A stretch of 64,000 bases of DNA. It comes from Sagittula marina. GTDB lineage: Bacteria > Pseudomonadota > Alphaproteobacteria > Rhodobacterales > Rhodobacteraceae. The stretch is taken from NCBI RefSeq assembly GCF_014196795.1, contig NZ_JACIEJ010000009.1, positions 1-64,000 of the forward strand. Direction: 5' to 3'. This document shows positions 16,548 through 24,184 of this stretch, one piece after another. The notes under the pieces were generated by a model that ran no database searches, was not told where the DNA came from, and saw only the letters and a program-made list of their open reading frames with translations. The first letter of the stretch is position 1. Each line of letters opens with the position of its first letter. The position numbers and the translations under genes were made by a program.

Positions 16548-17537
16548 TCAGTCTTGAACTTGCACAGGTTCTGCGTCTTGCGGGTATTGCACCGTCACGC
16601 TGATCCGGCGGTTCTCCGGAGCGTCCGGCGCCGCAGCATCCAGCGGCTTCGTATCCGCCAGACCCGAGATCCGCGTGATACGGTCCGCCCTGACCCCACT
16701 GGCTATGAGCACACGGCGAGTCGCGTTGGCACGATCGGCGGAAAGCTCCCAGTTCGAATATGTCTCCGACCGCGTGAACGGCATCGAATCGGTATGCCCT
16801 GAGATTGCAATATCGTTCGGCAATTCAACCACGGCTTCCGCAATGATGCGGATCAGGTCGCGCGTGCGCGCCTCGATCCGCGCGCTGCCCGTTGCGAACA
16901 TCGATTCGCCCCGATTATCGACGATCTGGATCTCCAGACCGTCCTCGGTCCGGTCGAACCGCAAGTTGTCCGAGAACCGCTCCAGCTCGGGGCTCGTCAC
17001 GACCTCCTGCATGATCTGCTGTTCGAGGCGCGCCTGGTCTTCTGCCCACTTCTGCGCGGCCCGCTCAACCGCCGCCGCGACACGTGCCGCCTCCAGCGGA
17101 TCGCTGCCCTCTTTGATCGTGGCGCTTTCCTGACGTCCTTCGGGCCGCGTGTCGTATTCGACCTGGATATTGGGATGCGTGTCACGCAAACGACTGTCGA
17201 ACACTGCCAGGGGATTTTCCTGCCCGAAGCTCGGCAGCCGCTCCGGACTGGCCGGGCCATCATTCCCGCTCATCACGCCATCTTCGGCCAGGACCGTGCC
17301 ATCCAGCAAACCATCTCCGCGCCCACCGCTTTGCGACAGGCTGGGCGTAAAGTAATCAGCCAGGCCCCGCAGCTTTTCCTCGTCGGATGCGGCAAGAATC
17401 CACAAGAGCAGGAAGAAGGCCATCATCGCCGTCATGAAGTCGGCATAGGCCACCTTCCAGGCGCCGCCATGATGCCCTTCGCCGCCCTCTTCCTCGATCC
17501 GCTTTATGATGATGGTCTGTTCGTTGCTTCCCGCCAT
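16548..17537 (-). CDS. motB: flagellar motor stator protein MotB
   Basis: MotB anchors the stator to peptidoglycan and carries the proton path. The 329-residue product has a single membrane segment with the essential Asp at residue 33 in KVAYADFMTAMMAFFLLLW. A coiled linker follows, then a C-terminal OmpA-like domain: ISGHTDSMPFTRSETYSNWELSADRANATRR. It lies 9 bp after the mucR-type gene, so the two are likely co-transcribed. motA is 2.9 kb away on the other strand, unlike the usual adjacent pair. Confidence 0.95.
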   Translation of the reverse strand: MAGSNEQTIIIKRIEEEGGEGHHGGAWKVAYADFMTAMMAFFLLLWILAASDEEKLRGLADYFTPSLSQSGGRGDGLLDGTVLAEDGVMSGNDGPASPERLPSFGQENPLAVFDSRLRDTHPNIQVEYDTRPEGRQESATIKEGSDPLEAARVAAAVERAAQKWAEDQARLEQQIMQEVVTSPELERFSDNLRFDRTEDGLEIQIVDNRGESMFATGSARIEARTRDLIRIIAEAVVELPNDIAISGHTDSMPFTRSETYSNWELSADRANATRRVLIASGVRADRITRISGLADTKPLDAAAPDAPENRRISVTVQYPQDAEPVQVQD

Positions 17538-17546
17538 GGGTCAGCT

Positions 17547-17975
17547 TCACTCCTGAGGGACAGGCAAGGATCGCGTGTATCGGCCCAGCCCCGCTTCCTT
17601 GGCATGCGCCGCCTTTTTCTGCGAATAGCTGGGCGCGACCAGCGGGAAATCCTCGGGCAGGCCGAAAGCCGCGCGGTACTCCGCCTCGGTCATGCCGTGT
17701 TCCGCCCCCAGGTGACGCTTGAGCATCTTGAAGCCGCGTCCGCAGCAGAGGCAGAACACCTTGTCTTCGGTATAGGCACGGTCGAGCGGTACGGCCGGGC
17801 GCAATGCAGCACTGCTGGACGCCGGCGCAACCGCCTCGACGAGCCCCTGCTTGGCCAGTTCGCCGGACAAGCGGTGATATAGCGCAACGATGTCATCCGG
17901 GCTGACGTCCGACCGGGTCGCATAGGCCGCAACGATACGACCGACGGTGTCCTGCTTGTGATCCTCTGCACTCAT
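17547..17975 (-). CDS. MucR/Ros-family zinc-finger regulator
   Basis: A 142-residue MucR/Ros transcription regulator. It has an N-terminal helical part, then the prokaryotic C2H2 finger VFCLCCGRGFKMLKRHLGAEHGMTEAEYRAAFGLPEDFPLVAPSYS. The ligand set Cys-x2-Cys and His-x4-His is intact. MucR proteins bind AT-rich DNA and regulate motility and polysaccharide genes in alphaproteobacteria. ATG 17975 gives MSAEDHKQD; a start at 17999 would add eight residues. It stands immediately upstream of motB. Confidence 0.88.
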   Translation of the reverse strand: MSAEDHKQDTVGRIVAAYATRSDVSPDDIVALYHRLSGELAKQGLVEAVAPASSSAALRPAVPLDRAYTEDKVFCLCCGRGFKMLKRHLGAEHGMTEAEYRAAFGLPEDFPLVAPSYSQKKAAHAKEAGLGRYTRSLPVPQE

Positions 17976-18095
17976 GCTGATCTTACCCCTGGCTGCCATA
18001 ATATCCTTGAGCGAAATACTCTGGATTCAAAGTGTACAATGAAAAAACCATTGAAAAGTTCCCTTATACTTAATCTTTTGGGCAGATTTTCAAGC

Positions 18096-18371
18096 CTATC
18101 CTTGCCTTTTCATGGATCTGGCGGCTTTCCGCTGATCAGCGTAGGCGCGCGACACCATCGGATAGTCTTCGGGCAGGTTCCATTTGGCGCGGTATTCCTC
18201 GGCGGTCATGCCGAGCGTCTCACGGAGGTGCCTTCTCAACAGGGGTCTCCGTTGACCTGTCTCCAGGCAGCGCAGGCTGGCGCACGTATCATCGGGTGAA
18301 ACCGCGCGTTCCCCGGTCGCGGGGTGTTGCCCCAAAACACGGTTCAGAACTTGGCGCAGGTTTATCCTCAT
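18096..18371 (-). CDS. MucR-like regulator with degenerate zinc site
   Basis: A 91-residue MucR/Ros homologue lacking the long N-terminal part. The finger region reads CLETGQRRPLLRRHLRETLG, then MTAEEYRAKWNLPEDYPMVSRAYADQRKAARSM. Compared with MucR, the second Cys is Thr and the second His is replaced, so two of four zinc ligands are gone. Zinc-less Ros homologues that still fold are known in rhizobia, so it could still bind DNA. It lies 120 bp upstream of the intact mucR gene and in the same direction. Confidence 0.75.
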   Translation of the reverse strand: MRINLRQVLNRVLGQHPATGERAVSPDDTCASLRCLETGQRRPLLRRHLRETLGMTAEEYRAKWNLPEDYPMVSRAYADQRKAARSMKRQG

Positions 18372-18498
18372 GTCCCGGCTCTCTTCTTGTTGTTAAATGG
18401 CATTCGCAATGACATCTCGGTCACGGCACAAATTAAGGAATACGCAGGTAAGGTTAATCCTTGATGAAAACTTACCGAAATATTGACAATTCTTGAAG
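18372..18498. promoter_or_regulatory. divergent region between mucR-like gene and regulator
   Basis: This AT-rich divergent region contains TAATCCTTG (18455-18463), a variant of the CAAGKATA box, within a symmetrical AAGG-TTAAT-CCTT. A TTGACA at about 18485 could be a -35 element for the downstream regulator, though no convincing -10 follows before the ATG. Confidence 0.3.
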
Positions 18499-19197
18499 AT
18501 GAGCGAGCAAAAGCACAACCCAAAAACGAAAGTCTTTTTGAGATCACCCTTTGCGGTGGCGCTGGATCGGGACACGCGCTGTCGAAGCCGCTGGGCAGAC
18601 CTGCTTAGGGACAGTGGTTTGCGTCGCGTCCTGCGGCGCGCCCGACCTGCGGAAATGGAGGATCTGATCGAGGCGTCCGTGCCGTTGACGGCAATGATCG
18701 TCGGTCTCTCCGCGCATGGTGCGCGGGATCAAGCGATGTTGTCGCTGATCGCGTCCGTTCGGCGTCAGATCCCGGATGCCGTGATCGTCGCAGTCGACCA
18801 TGGCAACCGCCCTCGCGGCGTCAGCGAAGCCTTCGTTGCGGGCGCCGATGATGCCGTGAGAGCGGAAAACGATCCGTCGGAGCTGAAGGCCCGCCTGGCG
18901 GCGCGGCTGCACCGCGCGGTGCAGGTGGGGCAGCGGGCCGCCTGGCTGGCGCAGGTCGGGCTGACGCCTCTCGAAGAACGCATTTTCACGGTCCTCAGCA
19001 CGGGGGGAGACAGCGTTGTCAGCCGGGCCACCATCGCCCAGGCCTTGGGCGAAGATGACTGGACCTACGGGGATCGTCGGCTGGATGTGCATATTGCCCG
19101 GATAAGGCAGAAGCTTCAGGTTGCTTTCGGCGATGAGCTGCGCCTGCGTACGATCCGGGCCCAAGGCTACGTGATGGAGGGCAAGCCCCTGCTCTGA
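18499..19197 (+). CDS. OmpR-type winged-helix regulator with degenerate receiver
   Basis: A 232-residue protein with an N-terminal receiver-like fold (about 10-125) and C-terminal winged helix (about 150-230). The latter contains LTPLEERIFTVLSTGGDSVVSR, RRLDVHIARIRQKLQ and the wing RLRTIRAQGYVMEG. The strand that should end in the phosphoacceptor Asp reads AMIVGLSAHG, so phosphorylation is unlikely. It is a second candidate for the CAAGKATA boxes. ATG 18499 is used; an in-frame TTG lies two codons earlier and neither has a strong ribosome site. No partner kinase is seen. Confidence 0.75.
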   Translation: MSEQKHNPKTKVFLRSPFAVALDRDTRCRSRWADLLRDSGLRRVLRRARPAEMEDLIEASVPLTAMIVGLSAHGARDQAMLSLIASVRRQIPDAVIVAVDHGNRPRGVSEAFVAGADDAVRAENDPSELKARLAARLHRAVQVGQRAAWLAQVGLTPLEERIFTVLSTGGDSVVSRATIAQALGEDDWTYGDRRLDVHIARIRQKLQVAFGDELRLRTIRAQGYVMEGKPLL

Positions 19198-19203
19198 AAA
19201 GGC

Positions 19204-20259
19204 TCAGGCTCCGGCCTCCACCGACGCCGGCAGCGGGTTCAGCAGCACTGGCAGCCCGTCCGCTTCCAGCGCCTCGATCATGGTTCCCACGGTCAGGCTC
19301 GCGACGGCCAAAAGCGCCACGGCAATGCTGACCGGCGTGAGAAAACGCCGGCGCTTGCGTCGGGGCGATGTGTCCTCATTGCCCCCGGACGCGTCCCCCT
19401 GTTCTGCAAGCGCACTTCCCGGTGCAACAAAGACGCCCTGGGCTGTAACGGTGATCTCTGCCGAACGGGCGAGCTTGAACCGTTCGCGCAGCCCCGCCGG
19501 AAAACGATCCTCGGGAATGTCGATCACCAGCGGCTCCCCAGGAAGCCAACCGTCGACGGCCCCGCGGGGAAGAACGAACCGCGAAAAATCATCGCGAAAC
19601 CCGACCTCCTGCACGAGGCGCGTGCTTGTCTTGATGTCCACCATGTCCGCGGCGAGGGCAAGCCGGACACCACGATCGCCCAGGCGCAGCTCTCCGTCCG
19701 CGAACCAGCACTCGCTCTGAACGGCATCCTGCGACGGCAGGTACCCCTCCGGCATGTCGGGCTTCTTCGGCTTGAGCGTCCGCTTCGGCGTAACTTTGGA
19801 CCGGACCTCCGACAGATGAAGCCTCGGCCGCCACGTAAAGGGTTCGATCAGGCGCGGGCCCAGTTCAGCCTGTCGCGCGCGGGCCGCTTCGGCCTGCTGG
19901 CGTTCACGCGCCTTCCGCGCCTTCTCAAAGCGATAGTTCATGAGGTAGTCGGCAGCCATTTCCGCAAGATCCGCTTCGCCCTCGACCAATGCCAGAAGCT
20001 TCTGCTCGTCAGAGAACATCACCCGCCGCGTCGGATAACCGTCCATTGCCGGCACCACCGCGAACTCTCCGGCACCACGCCCCAGCAAGGCCCCGGCTTT
20101 TTTCAAAACACCCTGCCCCTCTTCGGCATGGTGCAGCAACATCTCGCAGGTGCCTGATTCATCCAGACAGAGCACAAGTCCGATGTCCTCGGGCCACTCC
20201 TCGAACACACAGCCAAGAGCAGATGCATCGAAAAAGTATGCCAGTTGTTCGGCGATCAT
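19204..20259 (-). CDS. unrecognised protein with C-terminal membrane anchor
   Basis: A 351-residue protein of unknown family. It has a mixed N-terminal part (1-100), a charged helix rich in K, R, A and Q (about 105-140), a beta-rich middle (about 165-280) and, after a basic stretch RRKRRRF, one transmembrane segment near residues 307-330 (VSIAVALLAVASLTVG). That arrangement suggests a tail-anchored protein with its bulk in the cytoplasm. It is divergent from motA, with shared CAAGKATA boxes, so a motor-related role is plausible. ATG 20259 is preferred over GTG 20265 by spacing to GAGG. Confidence 0.5.
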   Translation of the reverse strand: MIAEQLAYFFDASALGCVFEEWPEDIGLVLCLDESGTCEMLLHHAEEGQGVLKKAGALLGRGAGEFAVVPAMDGYPTRRVMFSDEQKLLALVEGEADLAEMAADYLMNYRFEKARKARERQQAEAARARQAELGPRLIEPFTWRPRLHLSEVRSKVTPKRTLKPKKPDMPEGYLPSQDAVQSECWFADGELRLGDRGVRLALAADMVDIKTSTRLVQEVGFRDDFSRFVLPRGAVDGWLPGEPLVIDIPEDRFPAGLRERFKLARSAEITVTAQGVFVAPGSALAEQGDASGGNEDTSPRRKRRRFLTPVSIAVALLAVASLTVGTMIEALEADGLPVLLNPLPASVEAGA

Positions 20260-20393
20260 GGTCACTTGCCTCGGCTATCCTTACATATTTCAATTTATCC
20301 TTGTTTATACTTGAAAGAAAGTCAAATTTACTTAAGAAATAATGGCAATTGCCGTTCCGGCGGCTTCGCTTCACAGAGCAGAGACCACACCCT
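20260..20393. promoter_or_regulatory. divergent promoter region with tandem CAAGKATA boxes
   Basis: Three boxes are seen on the minus strand: CTATCCTTA (20275-20283), TTATCCTTG (20295-20303) and TTATACTTG (20305-20313). Their starts are 20 and 10 bp apart, the phasing expected for a dimeric OmpR-family regulator on direct repeats. This is the clearest example in the window. It lies between the unknown gene at 19204 and motA. Confidence 0.55.
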
Positions 20394-21260
20394 ATGACGA
20401 TGATTCTGGGACTTGCCCTCGTTTTTGGCCTCGTGTTCGGGGGCTTCATATTGTCGGGCGGCAAGATGGACATCGTGCTGCATGCCCTGCCCTTCGAAGG
20501 CATGATGATCGGGGGCGCTGCGCTCGGCGCCTTTGTCATCGCCAACAGCGTCGACGTCATCAAGAAATCGGCCGCCGGTATCGTGAAGGTGCTGAAAGGT
20601 CCGCGCTGGAAAGCCGAGGACTACAGCGACCTGCTGAAACTGATGTACGAACTGACCCGCATCTACAAGGCAAAGGGCATCCTTGCGCTGGATGGCCATA
20701 TCGAGTCGCCTTCAGACAGCGACATCTTCAGCCGCTACCCCCGGATTGCCGCGGATCATTTTGCCATCGACCTCATCCGCGACAGCTTCCGTATGCTGTC
20801 GATGCAATTCGACGACAAGTACGCCACCGAAGATGTCATCAATCGCAAGATCAAGAAGCACCACCATGAATCGTTGGCATCGGTTCATGCGATCCAGCAG
20901 GTCGCCGACGGGCTACCGGCAATCGGGATCGTGGCCGCCGTGCTTGGCGTGATCAAGACGATGTCCTCCATCGACCAACCGCCCGAGATTCTGGGTGGCA
21001 TGATCGGCGGCGCTTTGGTCGGGACGTTCCTGGGCGTCTTCCTTGCCTACTGCATGGTGCAGCCCATCTCCGGCCGCCTGAAGCAGATCGAGGAGGAGGA
21101 CGGCACATTCTACCTCATTATTCGTGACATCTTTGTTGCGATGGTCGCCGATCACCCGCCAAGCATTTGTGTGGAAATTGGTCGCGGAAGCATCCCGACA
21201 CGCATGCAGCCCGACTTCTACGAGGTCGAAGCCGCGCAAAAAGAGCTTCCTGCGGCATGA
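20394..21260 (+). CDS. motA: flagellar motor stator protein MotA
   Basis: MotA forms the proton-conducting ring of the stator with MotB. The 288-residue product has four membrane segments: two near the N-terminus (ILGLALVFGLVFGGFIL and MMIGGAALGAFVIANS) and two after the cytoplasmic loop. The latter include VADGLPAIGIVAAVLGVIK, which holds the functionally important Pro, and GGALVGTFLGVFLAYCMVQP. ATG 20394 gives MTMILG; the second ATG at 20400 is also possible. It begins a motA, small gene, fliJ unit with 4-bp overlap to the next gene. Confidence 0.95.
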   Translation: MTMILGLALVFGLVFGGFILSGGKMDIVLHALPFEGMMIGGAALGAFVIANSVDVIKKSAAGIVKVLKGPRWKAEDYSDLLKLMYELTRIYKAKGILALDGHIESPSDSDIFSRYPRIAADHFAIDLIRDSFRMLSMQFDDKYATEDVINRKIKKHHHESLASVHAIQQVADGLPAIGIVAAVLGVIKTMSSIDQPPEILGGMIGGALVGTFLGVFLAYCMVQPISGRLKQIEEEDGTFYLIIRDIFVAMVADHPPSICVEIGRGSIPTRMQPDFYEVEAAQKELPAA

Positions 21261-21505
21261 TCCGCCGCACGGCCCTGCCCTTGCTTATCCTTGGCGCGAC
21301 AAGCCTCCATGCCGCCGATCCGGCACCGGAGCCGGAGGAAACAAGTTTCACCTCGGCGGCCGTGGGCGGCACGTTCAGCAATCTGCCCCCGTCGGAATAT
21401 GGCTTCCCCCAGGAGGTGCTGGGACGGATGCGCGAGGCGCTTGGCGGCACAGCAGCCCCGACCGCCCTGCCCCAGCCAGTCGAAACGCCCGAAGATGAAC
21501 ACTGA
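21257..21505 (+). CDS. small exported protein between motA and fliJ
   Basis: An 82-residue protein starting MIRRTALPLLILGATSLHA, a Sec signal peptide, followed by a short acidic and proline-rich mature part (PAPEPEETSFTSAAVGGTF) with GFPQEVLGRMREALGG near the end. Its ATG overlaps the motA stop (ATGA) and its end overlaps fliJ by 11 bp, so it is translationally coupled to both. I do not recognise a family. A periplasmic stator-associated role is a guess from position. Confidence 0.55.
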   Translation: MIRRTALPLLILGATSLHAADPAPEPEETSFTSAAVGGTFSNLPPSEYGFPQEVLGRMREALGGTAAPTALPQPVETPEDEH

Positions 21506-21920
21506 CCGGCAACGGCGTTTGCGGGCGCTCGAAGTCATGGAACGCCTCAAGCGCATGGACACCGAACGCGAAGCGCAAAGCACCGCGTCACTGCGCGACA
21601 GCATGGTCCAGCTGGAGGCCGAGAAGACAGCCCTCCTTGCGCGGCTGTCCGGAGAATCCCGGATTGAGGGACTGGAAGGGGCGCCATACCTGGGTCGGTT
21701 CATTCGGTCGATGCGGGCCGAACTCGACCGGATCAGCCACGAAATCGCCAGGCTGCAACCCGAGGTCGCCCAGGCAGAGGACAGGCTTCGCGCCGCTCTG
21801 TCGGAGCAGAAGACCTATGAGACCCTCCGCCAGCGGCGCCAAAGCGAAGGCAGAAAGGCCGCGCGAAAGCGTGAAGCCCATGACATGGATCTGCTGACGG
21901 TCATGCGTTGGGAACCTTGA
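21495..21920 (+). CDS. fliJ: FliJ-like export chaperone
   Basis: A 141-residue, highly charged, nearly all-helical protein (MNTDRQRRLRALEVMERLKR start, then long heptad-like helices with LEAEKTALLARL and ELDRISHEIARLQPEVAQAEDRLRAALSEQ). Length and coiled-coil character fit FliJ, the stalk-like partner of the FliI ATPase. FliJ is poorly conserved, so the name rests on size, architecture and context. ATG 21495 is chosen; a longer frame starting at 21291 reads through the previous gene and is not protein-like. Confidence 0.65.
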   Translation: MNTDRQRRLRALEVMERLKRMDTEREAQSTASLRDSMVQLEAEKTALLARLSGESRIEGLEGAPYLGRFIRSMRAELDRISHEIARLQPEVAQAEDRLRAALSEQKTYETLRQRRQSEGRKAARKREAHDMDLLTVMRWEP

Positions 21921-22296
21921 CACCCGGCTGACAGCTTCCCTGCCGGAACGGACAGCGCGCGCGATATCTGGCCCTCATGGGTGGCCCTTGATCGGCTCAG
22001 TTTCGGATACACCTTCATCCAGAACGTCCTGGACAGCCTCGATTGCATGTTGCACCCCCGCCGATCCACCAAAACGAAGCCCACTTCGGATAGGATCCAT
22101 CACGCACCTTTGCGGGCCACACCCGGCGGACCGACCTGTCGGTGGGAATCCCGACACAGGATGCCCCAGACAGTGCTCCCGTCCTCGACCTCGGGCATGG
22201 CTATGTTGATGGCCTGAGCACAACGGCATAGTGTGATGCCCTGGAAAAGGGTCCACGTCGCCAGCAAAGCCACGCCCGAGTGGCAGCCGCGTGTCG
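21921..22296. other. 376-bp gap with no recognised gene
   Basis: This separates the convergent fliJ and flhB ends. Short frames on both strands are rich in H, P, R and C and look like shadows. No promoter, tRNA or clear terminator is seen. It may be a remnant of lost coding sequence. Confidence 0.4.
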
Positions 22297-23424
22297 TCAG
22301 GGGTCTTCGCGCAGGCTGGAGCCGTCCGGCGGTGCGCGGCGAATGTTGCGTTCGAGGTCCATCACGTAGCCGATGATGGCGGCCACAGCTTCCCAGTGTT
22401 CGACCGGGATCTCCTTGTCCAGCTCCGCCACATCGTGCAGCGCGCGCGCCAGCGGGCGGTTCTCGACCATGGGAACCTCGTTCTCCCGCGCCAGAGTCCG
22501 GATGCGCGCGGCCATCAGGTCGGCTCCCTTCGCCACGCAGACCGGCGCCATGTCGACACCCGTTTCGTATTTCAGCGCCACCGCATAATGGGTCGGGTTG
22601 GTCAGGACCACGGTGGCGCGCGGCACCGCCTGGGCCAGCCGCTGCCGGGCACGGTCGCGCCGGATGTTCATGCGCTTGGACCGGATCAGCGGGTCACCTT
22701 CGGTTTCCTTGACCTCGTCCTTTATGTCCTTCATCGACATGCGCTGTTTGCGACGGTGTTCAAAGCGTTTCCACAGGATGTCAGCCACGGCGACCACGGT
22801 GACAAAGCCAAGCGTGATGAGCAGCATCCGCGCCGCCTCGACCCGCACGAAACCGAACACCATCTCCGGCAAAAGACCCTGCGTCTGCCAGATCCGGCCA
22901 ACCGCCTCCAGCACGACCCAACCGGCAATCACACCGACGATCAGCACCTTGGCCACGCTCTTGAAGAACTCGACGAAGGCCGCCACCGAAAACAGCCGCT
23001 TGAAGCCGGAGATCGGTGAGATCTTCGACAGTTTCGGCTTCAGCCGCTCGGCGGCAACCACGACATCCCCCTGCAGGGCAACCCCCGCCAGGGCCCCGAC
23101 GACCATCAGTGCCATCAACGGCCCCAGCAAGATGCCCACGCCGCGCAGAACCTCCCAGCTGACCAGTCCAAGATCGCGCAGTCCGGCGACGCCGGTCCCG
23201 ATCTCGACCGCGCCCGCGGTTTCCAGCACATTGCGCAACACGCCCGCCAGCGGTGCCGAAACGGAGGGCAGCACGAAGGACGCGATGGCGAAAAGCGACA
23301 GCACGGCCATGACGTTGCCCGCTTCCTTGGAGGAGGCCACATCGCCTTTCTCGCGCGCCTTGCGCAGTTTTCGCTCCGTCGGCTCCTCGGTCTTGTTGTC
23401 CTTGTCGTCGTCCTCATCTGCCAT
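22297..23424 (-). CDS. flhB: flagellar export switch protein FlhB
   Basis: FlhB is the substrate-specificity switch of the flagellar type III export gate. The 375-residue product starts with TEEPTERKLRKAREKGDVASSKE, has four membrane segments and a cytoplasmic C-terminal domain with the autocleavage motif NPTH in VLTNPTHYAVALKYETGVD. It is last in the flgB-flgC-fliE-fliQ-transglycosylase-flhA-fliR-flhB operon and follows fliR by 3 bp. Confidence 0.97.
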   Translation of the reverse strand: MADEDDDKDNKTEEPTERKLRKAREKGDVASSKEAGNVMAVLSLFAIASFVLPSVSAPLAGVLRNVLETAGAVEIGTGVAGLRDLGLVSWEVLRGVGILLGPLMALMVVGALAGVALQGDVVVAAERLKPKLSKISPISGFKRLFSVAAFVEFFKSVAKVLIVGVIAGWVVLEAVGRIWQTQGLLPEMVFGFVRVEAARMLLITLGFVTVVAVADILWKRFEHRRKQRMSMKDIKDEVKETEGDPLIRSKRMNIRRDRARQRLAQAVPRATVVLTNPTHYAVALKYETGVDMAPVCVAKGADLMAARIRTLARENEVPMVENRPLARALHDVAELDKEIPVEHWEAVAAIIGYVMDLERNIRRAPPDGSSLREDP

Positions 23425-23427
23425 GGT

Positions 23428-24183
23428 TCAGAACACCATCATGCCAAGCCATTCACCGAACCGTTCGGCAAATTCGCGCAGCATCACCGGCGTTGCCATG
23501 ACCAGAACCAGAAGGCCTGCCATGATGAGCACGGGCGCGGCCACGAAGAAGACCGGCAGCGAGGGCATCATCCGCGAGGCCAGCCCCATCCCGAGGTTGA
23601 CCAGCAGGCCCATGACGTAGAACGGCGCCACGATCGACAGCCCGAGGTAGAAGCTTTGCGAGACCGCCTTGACGATCTGCTGCGCAAGGTCGGACGGCAG
23701 GATCTGTCCCGGCGGGAAGATCTGGTAACTCGAAATCATGGCCGCGATGATCAGGTGGTGCAGGTCGGTGGCAAAGATCACCGCCACACCGCCCAGCATC
23801 AGACCAGTCGAGATCAGCGTCGAGCCCTGAAACGAGCCAAGGCCGGGAGAGAAGGCATTCGACAGGCCGGAGACCAGGCCGATTTGCGAACCGGCAAACT
23901 CCAGCGCGCTGAGCAGGATACGCGCGGTCAGCCCGATCCACAGGCCCAGCGTCAGTTCGATGGCGATCATCCCCACCAGCGGGCCCGGCGCATCAAGCGA
24001 AATCGGCCCCTGCGGCACGGCCGGATACAACGCCAATGCCAGCACGAGCGCCAGCGCGAGGCGATGTCGCACCGGAACGAAGGACTCTCCGAAGGCCGGC
24101 ATGAACATGACGATCCCGCCGATGCGCGCAAAGACCAATGCCACGCCAAGGAACTCCACGCTCAGAAGGGCGGCCAGATTCAC
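23428..24183 (-). CDS. fliR: flagellar export gate protein FliR
   Basis: FliR is an export gate subunit in the inner membrane. The 251-residue product is very hydrophobic, with about six segments. Typical motifs are VFARIGGIVMFMPAFGESFV, LGLWIGLTARILLSALEFAG and FSPGLGSFQGSTLI. The exact start is uncertain. A GTG at 24183 just past the flhA stop gives MNLAALLSVEFLG. A TTG at 24204 would overlap flhA by 20 bp. Confidence 0.93.
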   Translation of the reverse strand: MNLAALLSVEFLGVALVFARIGGIVMFMPAFGESFVPVRHRLALALVLALALYPAVPQGPISLDAPGPLVGMIAIELTLGLWIGLTARILLSALEFAGSQIGLVSGLSNAFSPGLGSFQGSTLISTGLMLGGVAVIFATDLHHLIIAAMISSYQIFPPGQILPSDLAQQIVKAVSQSFYLGLSIVAPFYVMGLLVNLGMGLASRMMPSLPVFFVAAPVLIMAGLLVLVMATPVMLREFAERFGEWLGMMVF

Positions 24184-24184
24184 C

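Noticed and set aside
16388-16603. A 71-residue plus-strand frame and an overlapping 68-residue minus-strand frame near motB
   Set aside because: They overlap the motB end, have no ribosome site or recognisable pattern, and are the size expected by chance in GC-rich DNA.
21975-22256. A 93-residue minus-strand frame between fliJ and flhB
   Set aside because: Its H/P/G/C-rich composition and lack of ribosome site do not support a gene.
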